From Halanaerobiales bacterium (lineage in GTDB: Bacteria; Bacillota; Halanaerobiia; Halanaerobiales; DTU029), in assembly GCA_022360715.1 (NCBI GenBank), contig JAKSCG010000014.1, positions 1 to 64,000 of the forward strand: a stretch of 64,000 nucleotides of DNA, in the 5' to 3' direction. A model generated the notes under the pieces. It did not search any database and was not told where the DNA came from. It was given only the letters and a program-made list of their open reading frames with translations. Shown piece by piece: positions 28,554-37,077 of the stretch. Position 1 is the first letter of the stretch; each line of letters begins with the position of its first letter. The position numbers were made by a program, and so were the translations under genes.

Positions 28554-28607
28554 ATATTTTAAAAAACCGGGGCAATTTAACAAAAACTTTTTGATTTTTT
28601 AAAATAT
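28554..28607. repeat. AT-rich perfect inverted repeat
   Basis: ATATTTTAAAAAA (28554-28566) and TTTTTTAAAATAT (28595-28607) are perfect 13-base inverted copies 28 bases apart, immediately before the ABC-2 type exporter genes. It could be a regulator site, an mRNA hairpin ending the permease transcript, or a junction left by insertion of the exporter block. Confidence 0.6.
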
Positions 28608-28638
28608 GCAAGCAGCTCCGGAAGGGGAGGCCGGTCAT

Positions 28639-29427
28639 ATGACTAAAGGGAAGCCAATGCTGGAAATAAAGGACTTGCAAAAGAGTTACGGTGATTTTAC
28701 TGCCTTAAAGAATCTCAGTTTAACAGTACAGCAGGGAGAGGTCTTCGGTTTGTTGGGGCCGAATGGGGCCGGAAAAACTACCACCATTAAAACCTGTGCC
28801 GGTCTGCTGCACCCTGACCGTGGTCAGATCAAAATAAATGGGTATGATCTGACCAAAAAGGGGGAGCAGGCTAAAGCCAGCATGGGTTATGTACCTGATC
28901 ACCCGGTTCTTTATGAAAAGCTCACCGGTCGGGAGTATACCACTTTTGTTGCCCGATTGTACGGGGTTGAAGAAAAAGAATTAAGCCAGTCGAGCGAAGA
29001 ATATTTTCGCTTATTTGCCATGGAAGAGCAAATCGATAATCTGGTGGGCAGTTATTCGCGGGGAATGCGGCAAAAAGCGGCTATTATTGCGGCCTTATTA
29101 CACCGACCGCCCTTTTTGTTACTGGATGAGCCGACCGCTAATCTGGACCCCCGGAGTGCCCGTTTGGTCAAAGATATTTTTCTGAGTTGGAAGGAACACG
29201 GCAGGACGGTTTTATTATCGACTCATGTGCTGGAAATAGCGGAGAGGCTGTGTGACCGCATTGGAATTATATATCAGGGGGAGTTATTAGCGGTCGATCA
29301 AGTCGACAAAATTATCGGCAGTAGTGGTGTCACTTTAGAAGAAGTCTTCCTGGAGTTGACGGAAGGGCAAGATGAGCAGGCCCGGGCGATTATAGCCGAG
29401 TTAAGTGGTGATGGTAATGACGATTAA
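28639..29427 (+). CDS. ABC transporter ATPase, ABC-2/CcmA type
   Basis: A 262-residue ATPase of the single-domain export type. Walker A is LLGPNGAGKTTTIK, the signature is a degenerate YSRGMRQKAAI in place of LSGGQ, Walker B is LLLDEPTANLDP and the switch His is in LLSTHVLE. Start ATG 28639 has GGGGAGG 8 bases upstream; the upstream ATG at 28606 lies inside an inverted repeat. It overlaps the following membrane protein, its obvious partner. Substrate unknown; relatives export drugs, peptides or polysaccharide. Confidence 0.9.
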   Translation: MTKGKPMLEIKDLQKSYGDFTALKNLSLTVQQGEVFGLLGPNGAGKTTTIKTCAGLLHPDRGQIKINGYDLTKKGEQAKASMGYVPDHPVLYEKLTGREYTTFVARLYGVEEKELSQSSEEYFRLFAMEEQIDNLVGSYSRGMRQKAAIIAALLHRPPFLLLDEPTANLDPRSARLVKDIFLSWKEHGRTVLLSTHVLEIAERLCDRIGIIYQGELLAVDQVDKIIGSSGVTLEEVFLELTEGQDEQARAIIAELSGDGNDD

Positions 29428-31051
29428 ACACTGGCGCTTGCTCTGGCAAAAAGAATGGCAAATCTTTCGAAACACTTTTTTACACCAACCCAAACAGGTC
29501 TTGTTCTTAACTCTTTTTATTATCGCTTTAGTAGCTTTGCTCGGATTTTTGTTAATAAAACTGCGGGAGTGGTTGGCCGGGTTTATTGTTTATCTACCGG
29601 CTGAAATCAACAGTGATTTACTGGCCCATCTCTTGGTAATAATTGTGCTGAGCTGGCTTACTATTTTAGTTATTAATGCGGTGATTAGTGAGAGCAAGAG
29701 AAATTTTTTTCAGCTGACAGATTTATATAACCTGCTGGTAACCCCTGTTAAACCGTGGCTGCTGATTAGCTTCCGTTTTTTTATATTTAGCCTCTTTTCT
29801 TTTACCACAATTCAGCATTTTATCTTCGGCTTTGTCCCGCTGTTAGCAATCGGGGCAGTCTTCAATGCCCCCTGGTTTTATTATCCCTTAATATTGCCGG
29901 TTACTTATCTTTTCCTGCTGATTCCGGTAGCCATTGGTTTAGTCCTGGTAAACCTGTTGCTGCGATTTTTATCAGCCCGGTTAATTTTTGGGGTGGCCGC
30001 TTTTCTCAACATAACATTGGGCCTGTCCTGGCTATACTTTTTAATCGGGGATAATCAGCAAATGCTAATAGTGTTGATGGAAAGGGCTCTGGCCTGGGAT
30101 GTTTTGGCAAAGGTGTTGTATCCGCTTGCACTTACCGCCAATCTGATCGGAGGGATGTTGAACTACCAAATTATTTTTGTCCGGCCGCTGGTCGAATTAA
30201 TTATCTTTTCCCTTTTAACCCTGGTAATAGCTGTTTTGATTATCCAGAAGATTTATTACCGGGTATATGATCGGCTTCAAAGCCGGATGCACCGGTCAAA
30301 AAAGGCGAATCCGGCGAAAAGTTCTAAAGAGCCGACTTTGTTAGTAATATATTGGAAGATGGTTTTACGCAACAATGAAATGGCCAAAGGAGCACTGGGT
30401 TTAGGCGTGTTCTATCTTGGCTATTTGGTCTTGCTGAGAGCCTGGCAACCTTCTGAAATGATGTTTTTGTTACTATTAAATATCGGGGTGGTCGGCCTGA
30501 TGGCCCAACTGATCATCGTCACGATGCTGCAACCGGCCGAAGTATTAACTGATTATGATGCAGCCAAAAAGCAGTACTGGATCTTAAAAAGTTCTCCCTT
30601 TAGTACAAAAAAGGTTATTTATCTTCTCTGGCAGATCCATTTTTGGCCGCAATTAATAATTGGCGGGGTCGGTTTGCTAAGTGCCCATCTGGTTGCCGGA
30701 ATAGAATTACTTTACCTTATCCCGGTTTTTCTCTTATTTAGCTTGATTCAGGCTTCGGTCAACTTACTGCAAATGATGACGATATTAATGACTTATTTTC
30801 GTGGTTACAATGTCTCCTGGCTAGAAAAAGTATTACGGGAAGGTATCCTCTTTTTTACTTACCCGCTGATAATCTTTATCCTGGGGTTGGGGAGTTTTTA
30901 TCAACGTTTTTCAATATTATCCTTTCTCCATTCCTGGACTCAACGGGATGTTATTGCCGGCAGTGTGATTCTTTTTCTCGTTTTATTATCCTTGAGCACG
31001 GTCTTGGCGTTCAAAAAATCCCTGAGCTGCTGGGAAAGGCTTGAGCTCTAA
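29417..31051 (+). CDS. ABC exporter membrane subunit, about 12 helices
   Basis: Roughly 544 residues with many hydrophobic spans (for example FLTLFIIALVALLGFLLIKL near 30, VILSWLTILVINAVIS near 85 and FLVLLSLSTVLAF near the end). No sequence signature beyond general ABC-2-like permeases; size and gene order resemble the large permeases of Bacillota exporters such as YthQ. It begins inside the end of the ATPase gene, where several start codons (GTG 29405, ATG 29411, ATG 29417) are in frame; 29417 suits a GGTG site best. The pair forms one exporter. Confidence 0.75.
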   Translation: MTIKHWRLLWQKEWQIFRNTFLHQPKQVLFLTLFIIALVALLGFLLIKLREWLAGFIVYLPAEINSDLLAHLLVIIVLSWLTILVINAVISESKRNFFQLTDLYNLLVTPVKPWLLISFRFFIFSLFSFTTIQHFIFGFVPLLAIGAVFNAPWFYYPLILPVTYLFLLIPVAIGLVLVNLLLRFLSARLIFGVAAFLNITLGLSWLYFLIGDNQQMLIVLMERALAWDVLAKVLYPLALTANLIGGMLNYQIIFVRPLVELIIFSLLTLVIAVLIIQKIYYRVYDRLQSRMHRSKKANPAKSSKEPTLLVIYWKMVLRNNEMAKGALGLGVFYLGYLVLLRAWQPSEMMFLLLLNIGVVGLMAQLIIVTMLQPAEVLTDYDAAKKQYWILKSSPFSTKKVIYLLWQIHFWPQLIIGGVGLLSAHLVAGIELLYLIPVFLLFSLIQASVNLLQMMTILMTYFRGYNVSWLEKVLREGILFFTYPLIIFILGLGSFYQRFSILSFLHSWTQRDVIAGSVILFLVLLSLSTVLAFKKSLSCWERLEL

Positions 31052-31077
31052 ATTTTTATCTTTAAAGGGTGGTCGAC

Positions 31078-32154
31078 TTGCTATATTTAAACAAATATCT
31101 ATGGCGTAAAAAAAGCAAAGTAATCCCACAGCTCTTAATTATTGTCTTAATAACTTTTTTTGCCAGCTTTTTTTATTCTTTTACTAAAGTAATTGAAAGC
31201 CAAAAACTCCAATTATTTAACCAATATCAAAAGATGACTTTGCTTAATATCGAAGCAGGAGTAACCGATGAGCAAATTAGTTTAGTGCATGACTATTTTA
31301 AAGATTACCGAACTTATCCAATTAAGGTATTGCGGCAAGTAGAGAAATTAATCTTTGGAACGGGAATTGTTGAAATCTATAATTTTGCTACTGTCGGTGA
31401 TATAAAGGATTTTTATCAAAAGAGGTATGATCAAGAATTGTCTCTTCCTACTGATAGTGCTCCGTTCCTTATATTGACTAAACCATTATATAGTTCTTTA
31501 CAACCTTTTCATGAAGGGGAAAAGTTAATAATAAAAGATCGGCCAATTCCGATTAAAGGCTTGATCGGGGAAGAGAACAGTAAATTTGGACTTGCGCTTG
31601 GTTTGAAGGAGGGTAAAGATGGTCTCCTTATTTTAGAAGCTTTATCCGCTAACACGATCACAGTTTGTCAAGCAAATTTTCCTTTTGTCGAAGATGTGGA
31701 AAGTTACCACAAACATCTGTTGACTTTAGAGCAAGATCTATCTTTTATTAACGATATTTATCTAGTAATAAATATTATTGTCTATCTAATTTTTTTAACG
31801 ATCTTAGTACTGGCGATCTATTTTAGTTTTAAGCAACGGATTGGAGAGATAGCGATCTTTAATATACTGGGCGTAACCAAGCTGAAAATTGCCGGTAAAT
31901 TTATTTATGAATTGCTAATATTGAATTTGCTGGGCCTGACCGGCGGGTATTTTTTGGCCTTTATTGTTTGGGAGTTGTTGATGAAACAGTCTTTGGCAGG
32001 GATGGGTTCATATCTGTCGATTGTCATCCCGCTTCCGCTCTTCCTGATCCTTGGTAGCACTATCTTTATCCTTTTATTGATCATCGTAAAAAAGATTAAC
32101 CTGCTGGAGGCAGTGGATGTAATTAATAAAAATGTTGAGAACAAAATACTTTAA
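31078..32154 (+). CDS. FtsX-like ABC permease (first of two)
   Basis: About 358 residues with the FtsX/MacB layout: one N-terminal helix (IPQLLIIVLITFFASFFYSF), an extracytoplasmic domain of about 190 residues and three C-terminal helices beginning at IVYLIFLTILVLAIYFSF, with IGEIAIFNILGVTKLKI between helices. TTG 31078 is taken as start because AAAGGGTGG precedes it; GTG 31069 lies within that site. With the ATPase and second permease downstream it forms a heterodimeric LolCDE/MacB-like transporter. AT-richer than neighbouring metabolic genes. Confidence 0.75.
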   Translation: MLYLNKYLWRKKSKVIPQLLIIVLITFFASFFYSFTKVIESQKLQLFNQYQKMTLLNIEAGVTDEQISLVHDYFKDYRTYPIKVLRQVEKLIFGTGIVEIYNFATVGDIKDFYQKRYDQELSLPTDSAPFLILTKPLYSSLQPFHEGEKLIIKDRPIPIKGLIGEENSKFGLALGLKEGKDGLLILEALSANTITVCQANFPFVEDVESYHKHLLTLEQDLSFINDIYLVINIIVYLIFLTILVLAIYFSFKQRIGEIAIFNILGVTKLKIAGKFIYELLILNLLGLTGGYFLAFIVWELLMKQSLAGMGSYLSIVIPLPLFLILGSTIFILLLIIVKKINLLEAVDVINKNVENKIL

Positions 32155-32175
32155 AGAGCAAAGAGGTGGGTTAAG

Positions 32176-32841
32176 TTGCTGATCCAGATTAATGACCTGC
32201 AGAAAAAGTATGGGCAAACAGTTGTCCTGGCAGATGTTTCTTTGCAGATTAACTCGGGAGAATTTATCGGGATTGTCGGTGAGTCCGGTTCCGGAAAATC
32301 AACGCTTTTATATACGCTTTCCGGTCTAAAAACAATTGACCATGGTTCAGTCCTGATCGATTCGAAAAATATAGCTAAATTAAAACAAAACGAATTAGTT
32401 ATCTTTAGACATAAAAACTTCGGCTTTATCTTCCAGGAAAACTATTTAATTAACTATTTGACGGTTAAAGAAAATATACTCCTGCCGGTTCAACAGATCA
32501 CTAAAGAGGTAGAAAAGCGGGTTGATGATTTGTTGGAGTTTATCAAAGTAGCCAGTCTGGCCCATAAATTTCCCTATAGTCTGTCGGTCGGGCAAAAGCA
32601 AAGGATTGCTGTTGCCAGGGCATTGGTAAACCAACCACTAATACTATTTGCTGATGAGCCAACCGCCTCCTTGGATGCAGAGAATGCGCGAAATATCTTA
32701 TCTTTATTGAGTCAATACCGGGAAAGTTTTGGTCTGACTATTATTATGGTCTCCCACAATCAAGGCGAATGGGAGTGTTTTGATCGAATTTTTAAAATTG
32801 AAAACAAGACCATCCGGGAAATTAAAGGATCAGGCTCATGA
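32176..32841 (+). CDS. ABC transporter ATPase, LolD/MacB type
   Basis: A 221-residue ATPase paired with FtsX-like permeases on both sides. Walker A GESGSGKSTLL, Q-loop FIFQENYLINYLTV, signature YSLSVGQKQRIAVARAL (Ser-Val-Gly-Gln, a variant of LSGGQ), Walker B LFADEPTASLD, switch MVSHNQGE. TTG start at 32176 with AGAGGTGGG just upstream. Stop and next start overlap by 4 bases. Such modules export antimicrobial peptides or lipoproteins, or work mechanically; no two-component system is nearby to favour a bacitracin-type role. Confidence 0.9.
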   Translation: MLIQINDLQKKYGQTVVLADVSLQINSGEFIGIVGESGSGKSTLLYTLSGLKTIDHGSVLIDSKNIAKLKQNELVIFRHKNFGFIFQENYLINYLTVKENILLPVQQITKEVEKRVDDLLEFIKVASLAHKFPYSLSVGQKQRIAVARALVNQPLILFADEPTASLDAENARNILSLLSQYRESFGLTIIMVSHNQGEWECFDRIFKIENKTIREIKGSGS

Positions 32842-33935
32842 AGAATAGAGCCCTTTACTTTTTAAGAAATAAGTTAAAAGTGTTGATTTTATTGGGAGTG
32901 GTTTTACTTGGAATTCTGGGTATCCTGGTCTTGACCGCTATTTTTGGTGCATTTGAAGATACCAAAAACGAGATCTTTCAATATAGTGAGCAAAGGATGT
33001 GGTCGCTGCTCATTCCTGCTGCCCCAAAAGCGGACGCTAATGCAATCGCCAAAAGGTTTAGCGATGATGCAGCCTATATAGTTAATTCAACTGTTTTCCA
33101 ACTTCATTATCCTATTTTTGATATAGCCAGGGCTGCTATTATTCTTTATGGGGTAACCGAAAGGGATTTGAGTTTTTTAAAAGAGAGGATTAAGATAAGA
33201 CTGGTTGCCGGCAAATGGTTTGAAGAGGGGACTAACCAGATTGTTACCCCCCAGGCTTTTCTCAATGCCAGGAAATTAAGCATAGGTCAGCAAATAAGGA
33301 TCAAAGACCAGGTCTTTATCATCTCAGGGGTTATTGAGGGTGATTATTGGTTTATACTGGGGTCAAAGGGCTATTTGGAGGGGATCGATAACTCCGGTGA
33401 GTTATTGTTGGCCTTTCCGAAGAATAACAAGATATTCAACGACCAACTGGAAAAAGTTAAGCAAGAATCCCTTTCTCAGCTTAGGGTTGTTACCCCTGCT
33501 CAGATCGGCGAAAGACTAAAGGAAACTAATCGGGAGTATAACTTAATCTATATCGGGTTTAGTATCTTTTTTGCTGTCGTTATAGCGGGATCAATCAGTT
33601 TTTTAGTACTGCTGTTTTACCGGACGCGAATGATTGAGTTTGCTATTAAGTATCTGTTTGGTTTTACCAAAAAGAGGATTTTGGCTGATATACTAATGGA
33701 GCAGGCTTTGCTCTTAAGCGTAGCCTGGCTTTTATCCGTAGGGATCAGCTATGGAGTCCTTTCTCTGTTCATCAGATATTTTTTCTATCCCAATGGAATA
33801 ATCCTGCAAATCAAGTTTCGATCAATATTGGGGACAATATTAGTCGTAATATTTGTCTTTGGTTTATTAGCTGTCTCTATCTGGAAAAAGCTTTACCGGA
33901 GTAATCTGCTCGATACCATTTTAGGAAAAGACTAA
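32838..33935 (+). CDS. FtsX-like ABC permease (second of two)
   Basis: A 365-residue protein with the same topology as the 31078 product: N-terminal helix VLILLGVVLLGILGILVLTA, an extracytoplasmic MacB-PCD-like domain with a TPQAFLNARKLSIGQQIRIK segment, then three C-terminal helices with MIEFAIKYLFGFTKKRILAD as the coupling region. Overlaps the ATPase stop by 4 bases. No binding or accessory protein follows, and the transcript ends in an AT-rich gap before the Fur-box promoter. Confidence 0.75.
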   Translation: MKNRALYFLRNKLKVLILLGVVLLGILGILVLTAIFGAFEDTKNEIFQYSEQRMWSLLIPAAPKADANAIAKRFSDDAAYIVNSTVFQLHYPIFDIARAAIILYGVTERDLSFLKERIKIRLVAGKWFEEGTNQIVTPQAFLNARKLSIGQQIRIKDQVFIISGVIEGDYWFILGSKGYLEGIDNSGELLLAFPKNNKIFNDQLEKVKQESLSQLRVVTPAQIGERLKETNREYNLIYIGFSIFFAVVIAGSISFLVLLFYRTRMIEFAIKYLFGFTKKRILADILMEQALLLSVAWLLSVGISYGVLSLFIRYFFYPNGIILQIKFRSILGTILVVIFVFGLLAVSIWKKLYRSNLLDTILGKD

Positions 33936-34027
33936 AAGAAGCTAGTTTAGCCCGGTGTAATTTGCAATTGAAAGAAAATAACAAAATTAAATTACAATTG
34001 TTAAGAAAAAAAGCTTTAATTTTTTAC

Positions 34028-34082
34028 TTGACTTTTGTACAACAATGCATTAACATATAAGAAGATAATGATAATCATTATT
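34028..34082 (+). promoter_or_regulatory. Promoter with Fur box
   Basis: TTGACT (34028-34033), 17 bases, TAACAT (34051-34056), then GATAATGATAATCATTATT at 34064-34082, which matches the 19-base Fur consensus at 18 positions. It would repress in iron-replete cells. It now leads directly into a truncated permease remnant, suggesting that the iron-uptake genes once behind it were deleted. Confidence 0.85.
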
Positions 34083-34326
34083 GACTAAGCCAAAGAAGAC
34101 CGGAGGAATTGTTTTTATTGGTTTAATAGCCCCCCATATCGCTAAAGCTTTAGTAGGGGTAAGAAATCAATTATTCATTCCGGTGGCCGTTCTGCTCGGG
34201 GGTTGGCTATTATTAATTGCCGGTATGCTGGGACGTCATATCGTTGCAGGAGATGTTATTCCGGCCGGGATTATGGTTGCCCTAATCGGCGCCCCTTATT
34301 TTATCTATTTATTATTGAAAAAATAA
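34081..34326 (+). pseudogene. 3' remnant of a second FecCD permease
   Basis: About 75 codons equal to the C-terminal fifth of a FecCD permease: GGIVFIGLIAPHIAKALVG, then LLGGWLLLIAGMLGRHIVAG and GIMVALIGAPYFIYLLLKK. Compare GIIGFIGLIIPHISRMLIG in the intact permease at 27485. The other 250-270 residues and any ribosome binding site are missing; the reading frame begins within the Fur box at a TTG. The parsimonious reading is an internal deletion that joined the Fur-controlled promoter to the end of the last permease gene. The sequence differs enough from the intact permease to be a separate paralogue (siderophore-like GRHIVAGDVIPAG motif). Confidence 0.82.
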
Positions 34327-34354
34327 TAGATCATGGAAGGGTTTTTGGCTTTGA

Positions 34355-34385
34355 CCGGGAATACTTAATACTGGTGATAACATTG
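34355..34385 (+). repeat. Copy 2 of 31-base start-site repeat (ATPase)
   Basis: Second copy of the element at 27457-27487, 25 of 31 bases identical, ending on the TTG start of the ATPase. An in-frame GTG nine bases before the start (34374) is also conserved (27476 in copy 1). Confidence 0.65.
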
Positions 34386-35639
34386 TTAGAGATCGATAAA
34401 CTGACTTTTAGCTATCAACAGAAGAAGATCCTGAAAGCGATCGAGCTGTTTGTGATTGAACGGGAGTTTATCGGGATTATTGGACCAAACGGTTCCGGTA
34501 AATCGACCCTGTTAAAGAATATTAGCCGGATTATTACCCCGGAGACCGGTTTTATTTACCTCGACCGTCAACTATTAAATCAATACAGTAATAATCAACT
34601 GGCCAGACTGATGGCCGTAGTCCCGCAGGATACCTCGGTTAATTACAATTTTACTGTTTATGATTTAGTAATGATGGGCAGAAGTCCCTACCAGGACCGC
34701 TGGGGGAGAATCAGTCCGGGGGATCGGGAGATTGTCCGGGAAGCCCTGCAATTGACCGAGACAATCCAATTCAGTGATCGGGATATCAATCAGTTAAGCG
34801 GGGGAGAGCGGCAACGGGTGATCATTGCCCGGGCCCTGGCTCAGCGCCCCCAACTGCTGTTGTTGGATGAACCTACGGCCAGTCTGGATATAAACTATCA
34901 ACGGGAGATCTTTGACCTGCTGACCCGTTTAAATCAGGAATTAGGCTTAACCATACTGGTAGTCTCCCATGACCTTAACCTGAGCAGTCAGTACTGTAAT
35001 AAATTGGTTTTATTAAGAGAGGGTCAGATTTATAAAACCGGAACCCCCGGTGAGGTAATGACCAGCGAAAATATTCGGGCCGTCTATCAAACCGAAGTAA
35101 TTATCAAAAACAATCCCCTGACTGACCGCCCTTATATCATTTTAATGCCCAAAGGGGAAGTAGTCCGTCGGAATGGTCGCCACAAAAAAGTGCACCTGAT
35201 CTGTGGCGGCGGCTCAGGCAAGGAACTGATTGAGTACTTAGCTGAGCAGGGTTACCAGCTTAGCTGTGGTGTTTTGAATCAGGGGGATAGTGATTGGGAG
35301 GTGGCCCGGCGGTTAAAGGTAGAACTGGTCGAAATCCCCCCCTTCAGCCCAATTGATCAGGAGAGTTTAACCCTTAATCAGCGGCTAATTGCTGAGTCCG
35401 ATCTGGTAATCGTGTCCAGTACCCCTTTTGGTCATGGAAACCTGGCTAATCTGGAAATGCTGGTCGAGTTTAAAAACAAAAAGATCGTCTTGTTTAACCG
35501 ACCGGCTATTCAGCAACGTGATTATACCGGAGGGCTGGCTAGGGAATACTGGAATCTGTTGCTCCAGGCAGGGGATTGTTATCAGATCAGTAGTATTGAG
35601 CAGTTAAGCGGAATGCTGGATCGTTTATTCAAAAACTGA
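34383..35639 (+). CDS. FecCD/BtuCD-type ABC ATPase with extra C-terminal domain
   Basis: A 418-residue protein. Residues 1-250 are an iron-chelate/cobalamin ATPase: Walker A GPNGSGKSTLLK, MMGRSPYQDRW, signature LSGGERQRV, Walker B LLLLDEPTASLD, VVSHDLNLSSQYC. A further 160 residues form a Rossmann-like module starting KKVHLICGGGSGKELIEYL and containing ADLVI-like strands (ESDLVIVSSTPFGHGNL). I recall similar tails on some cobalamin-type ATPases, but their function is not established. TTG 34383 gives the typical MLEIDKLTFSY beginning. It is the likely partner of the distant permease at 27485. Confidence 0.85.
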   Translation: MLEIDKLTFSYQQKKILKAIELFVIEREFIGIIGPNGSGKSTLLKNISRIITPETGFIYLDRQLLNQYSNNQLARLMAVVPQDTSVNYNFTVYDLVMMGRSPYQDRWGRISPGDREIVREALQLTETIQFSDRDINQLSGGERQRVIIARALAQRPQLLLLDEPTASLDINYQREIFDLLTRLNQELGLTILVVSHDLNLSSQYCNKLVLLREGQIYKTGTPGEVMTSENIRAVYQTEVIIKNNPLTDRPYIILMPKGEVVRRNGRHKKVHLICGGGSGKELIEYLAEQGYQLSCGVLNQGDSDWEVARRLKVELVEIPPFSPIDQESLTLNQRLIAESDLVIVSSTPFGHGNLANLEMLVEFKNKKIVLFNRPAIQQRDYTGGLAREYWNLLLQAGDCYQISSIEQLSGMLDRLFKN

Positions 35640-35670
35640 GCAGGATTGCTTAAAAAATATACTTAGCAGA

Positions 35671-35704
35671 GCTATTTTGTTACTAAACAAAATAGCTTTT
35701 TTTA
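35671..35704 (+). terminator. Intrinsic terminator after the uptake ATPase
   Basis: GCTATTTTGT (35671-35680) pairs perfectly with ACAAAATAGC (35687-35696), 6-base loop, followed by a run of seven T and more AT. The rest of the 311-base gap to 35950 holds the regulator's AT-rich promoter region and two inverted repeats. Confidence 0.88.
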
Positions 35705-35806
35705 TTTTAAACTTAGTATGGTTAAGTATTTACGGTTAAAGTCAGCCAAAACTCCAATAAAATTTTTTTAAAATAAAGAAGGAATTTTAACATTGATCTA
35801 TAATAA

Positions 35807-35897
35807 TATAATAGTAAGTGGTATGTTAAAAAAGATAATCATAACATACCAATTTGTCGATATATTGGCCTGATTAAGCAATTAATACCAGACCAAT
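35807..35897 (+). promoter_or_regulatory. Regulator promoter region with two inverted repeats
   Basis: A TATAAT (35807-35812) with only a weak -35 (TTTTAA, 35785) precedes GGTATGTTA (35820-35828) and its perfect inverse TAACATACC (35842-35850), 13 bases apart, well placed as an operator at or after the start point. A second imperfect inverted pair, ATTGGCCTG (35864-35872) and CAGACCAAT (35889-35897), follows and may be an mRNA hairpin. Probable self-regulation of the GntR-LacI gene. Confidence 0.5.
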
Positions 35898-35950
35898 AGT
35901 TGGCTAATTTTTAACTTTTTTGGGGGGGAGCAAAGATCGGATCAAAAAAG

Positions 35951-37039
35951 TTGCCCAATAAGAATAGACTGTTGTATAAACAAGTCATGGATTATATTTT
36001 AGCAAAAATTGAAGATCGAACCTTTAAATTTGGAGAAGCCATTCCCCCGGAAAGGGAGTTATGCCAGGAGTTAACGGTCAGCCGCTATACAGTGCGCAAA
36101 GCCATTCAAGAACTGGTCCGTGATGGTTACCTTTATCGGGTCCAGGGAAACGGCACCTTTGTTTTTGAGAAGACGCATATTTTTAACCAGAATATGATCG
36201 GAGTTATTATGCCTTACTGTAATGCCGAGTTAGAGATGGCTTTCTTAAGCGGGATTCAAAAAGGGCTGGAGAATGAAAGTTATTCAATGACTTTTTTAAA
36301 TTCCAATGATGATTACCAGAAAGAGGCTGAGAATATTTATCGTTTTAAGAATGAAGGGGTAGCCGGATTAATTATCATGCCTGCGGAAGATCAGAAAGAT
36401 AGTACCGCTATTTCGGATTTAAAGGCAGAGCAGTTTCCTTTTATCTTGCTGGATCGTCGGTTGGGTGATTGTGAGACCGATTGTGTTATGTCTGATAATA
36501 TTGAGGGGGGATATAAAGCTGTTGAACACTTAATTGAACTGGGCCATAAACGGATTGCCTTTATTACCCATAAATTAGATCAGACCAGTAGTGTCGAAGA
36601 TCGAATTATTGGCTACAAAAAGGCGATGCTGGAATACGGTCTTAATGAACTGGCCATTTTTTCATATTCCAAGACCGAGCATGACCAGGAGAACATCGAT
36701 CAGATCTACAATTTTATTGTTGAGAATGAGCCAACGGCAGTAGTAGCGGTTAGCGATTATATCGCTTTAGATATTGTTAAAATGTCCCGCAAAAAAAATA
36801 TCCGGATTCCGGGGGATTTATCAATTGTCGGCTTCGATAACCAGGAAGTAGTTAAACATCTTGAGGTGCCACTAACTTCCATTGCTCAGTTTCCACAAAA
36901 AATGGGTATTTGTGCCCTCAGAATGTTAATACAAAAAATTAATTCAAAACCGGAGGATGAAAGCAACGATCTGATCCATCAGATTTATTACCCAACTGAA
37001 TTAATCATAAGAGAATCAAGCACAAGATTAACTAATTAA
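35951..37039 (+). CDS. GntR-LacI hybrid regulator (AraR type)
   Basis: A 362-residue repressor-like protein. The N-terminal GntR winged helix (residues 8-72) has FKFGEAIPPERELCQELTVSR and YTVRKAIQELVRDGYL; residues 82-360 form a LacI/periplasmic-binding-like sensor (MIGVIMPY, LGHKRIAFITH, AVVAVSDYIALDI, IPGDLSIVGFDN). AraR is the known example of this fusion, so a sugar ligand is expected, here probably one released from mannosides. The TTG start at 35951 lacks a close ribosome site: the G7AG run at 35922-35930 would suit a non-standard in-frame ATC at 35936 instead. Only 38 bases separate it from the mannosidase gene. Confidence 0.85.
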   Translation: MPNKNRLLYKQVMDYILAKIEDRTFKFGEAIPPERELCQELTVSRYTVRKAIQELVRDGYLYRVQGNGTFVFEKTHIFNQNMIGVIMPYCNAELEMAFLSGIQKGLENESYSMTFLNSNDDYQKEAENIYRFKNEGVAGLIIMPAEDQKDSTAISDLKAEQFPFILLDRRLGDCETDCVMSDNIEGGYKAVEHLIELGHKRIAFITHKLDQTSSVEDRIIGYKKAMLEYGLNELAIFSYSKTEHDQENIDQIYNFIVENEPTAVVAVSDYIALDIVKMSRKKNIRIPGDLSIVGFDNQEVVKHLEVPLTSIAQFPQKMGICALRMLIQKINSKPEDESNDLIHQIYYPTELIIRESSTRLTN

Positions 37040-37077
37040 ATAAGAATTTAATTTAAATGAAGGAGGCAATTATTGAT

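Noticed and set aside
34203-34382. Upstream start for the uptake ATPase
   Set aside because: Overlaps the permease remnant in another frame; homology and the conserved start-site repeat both put the start at 34383.
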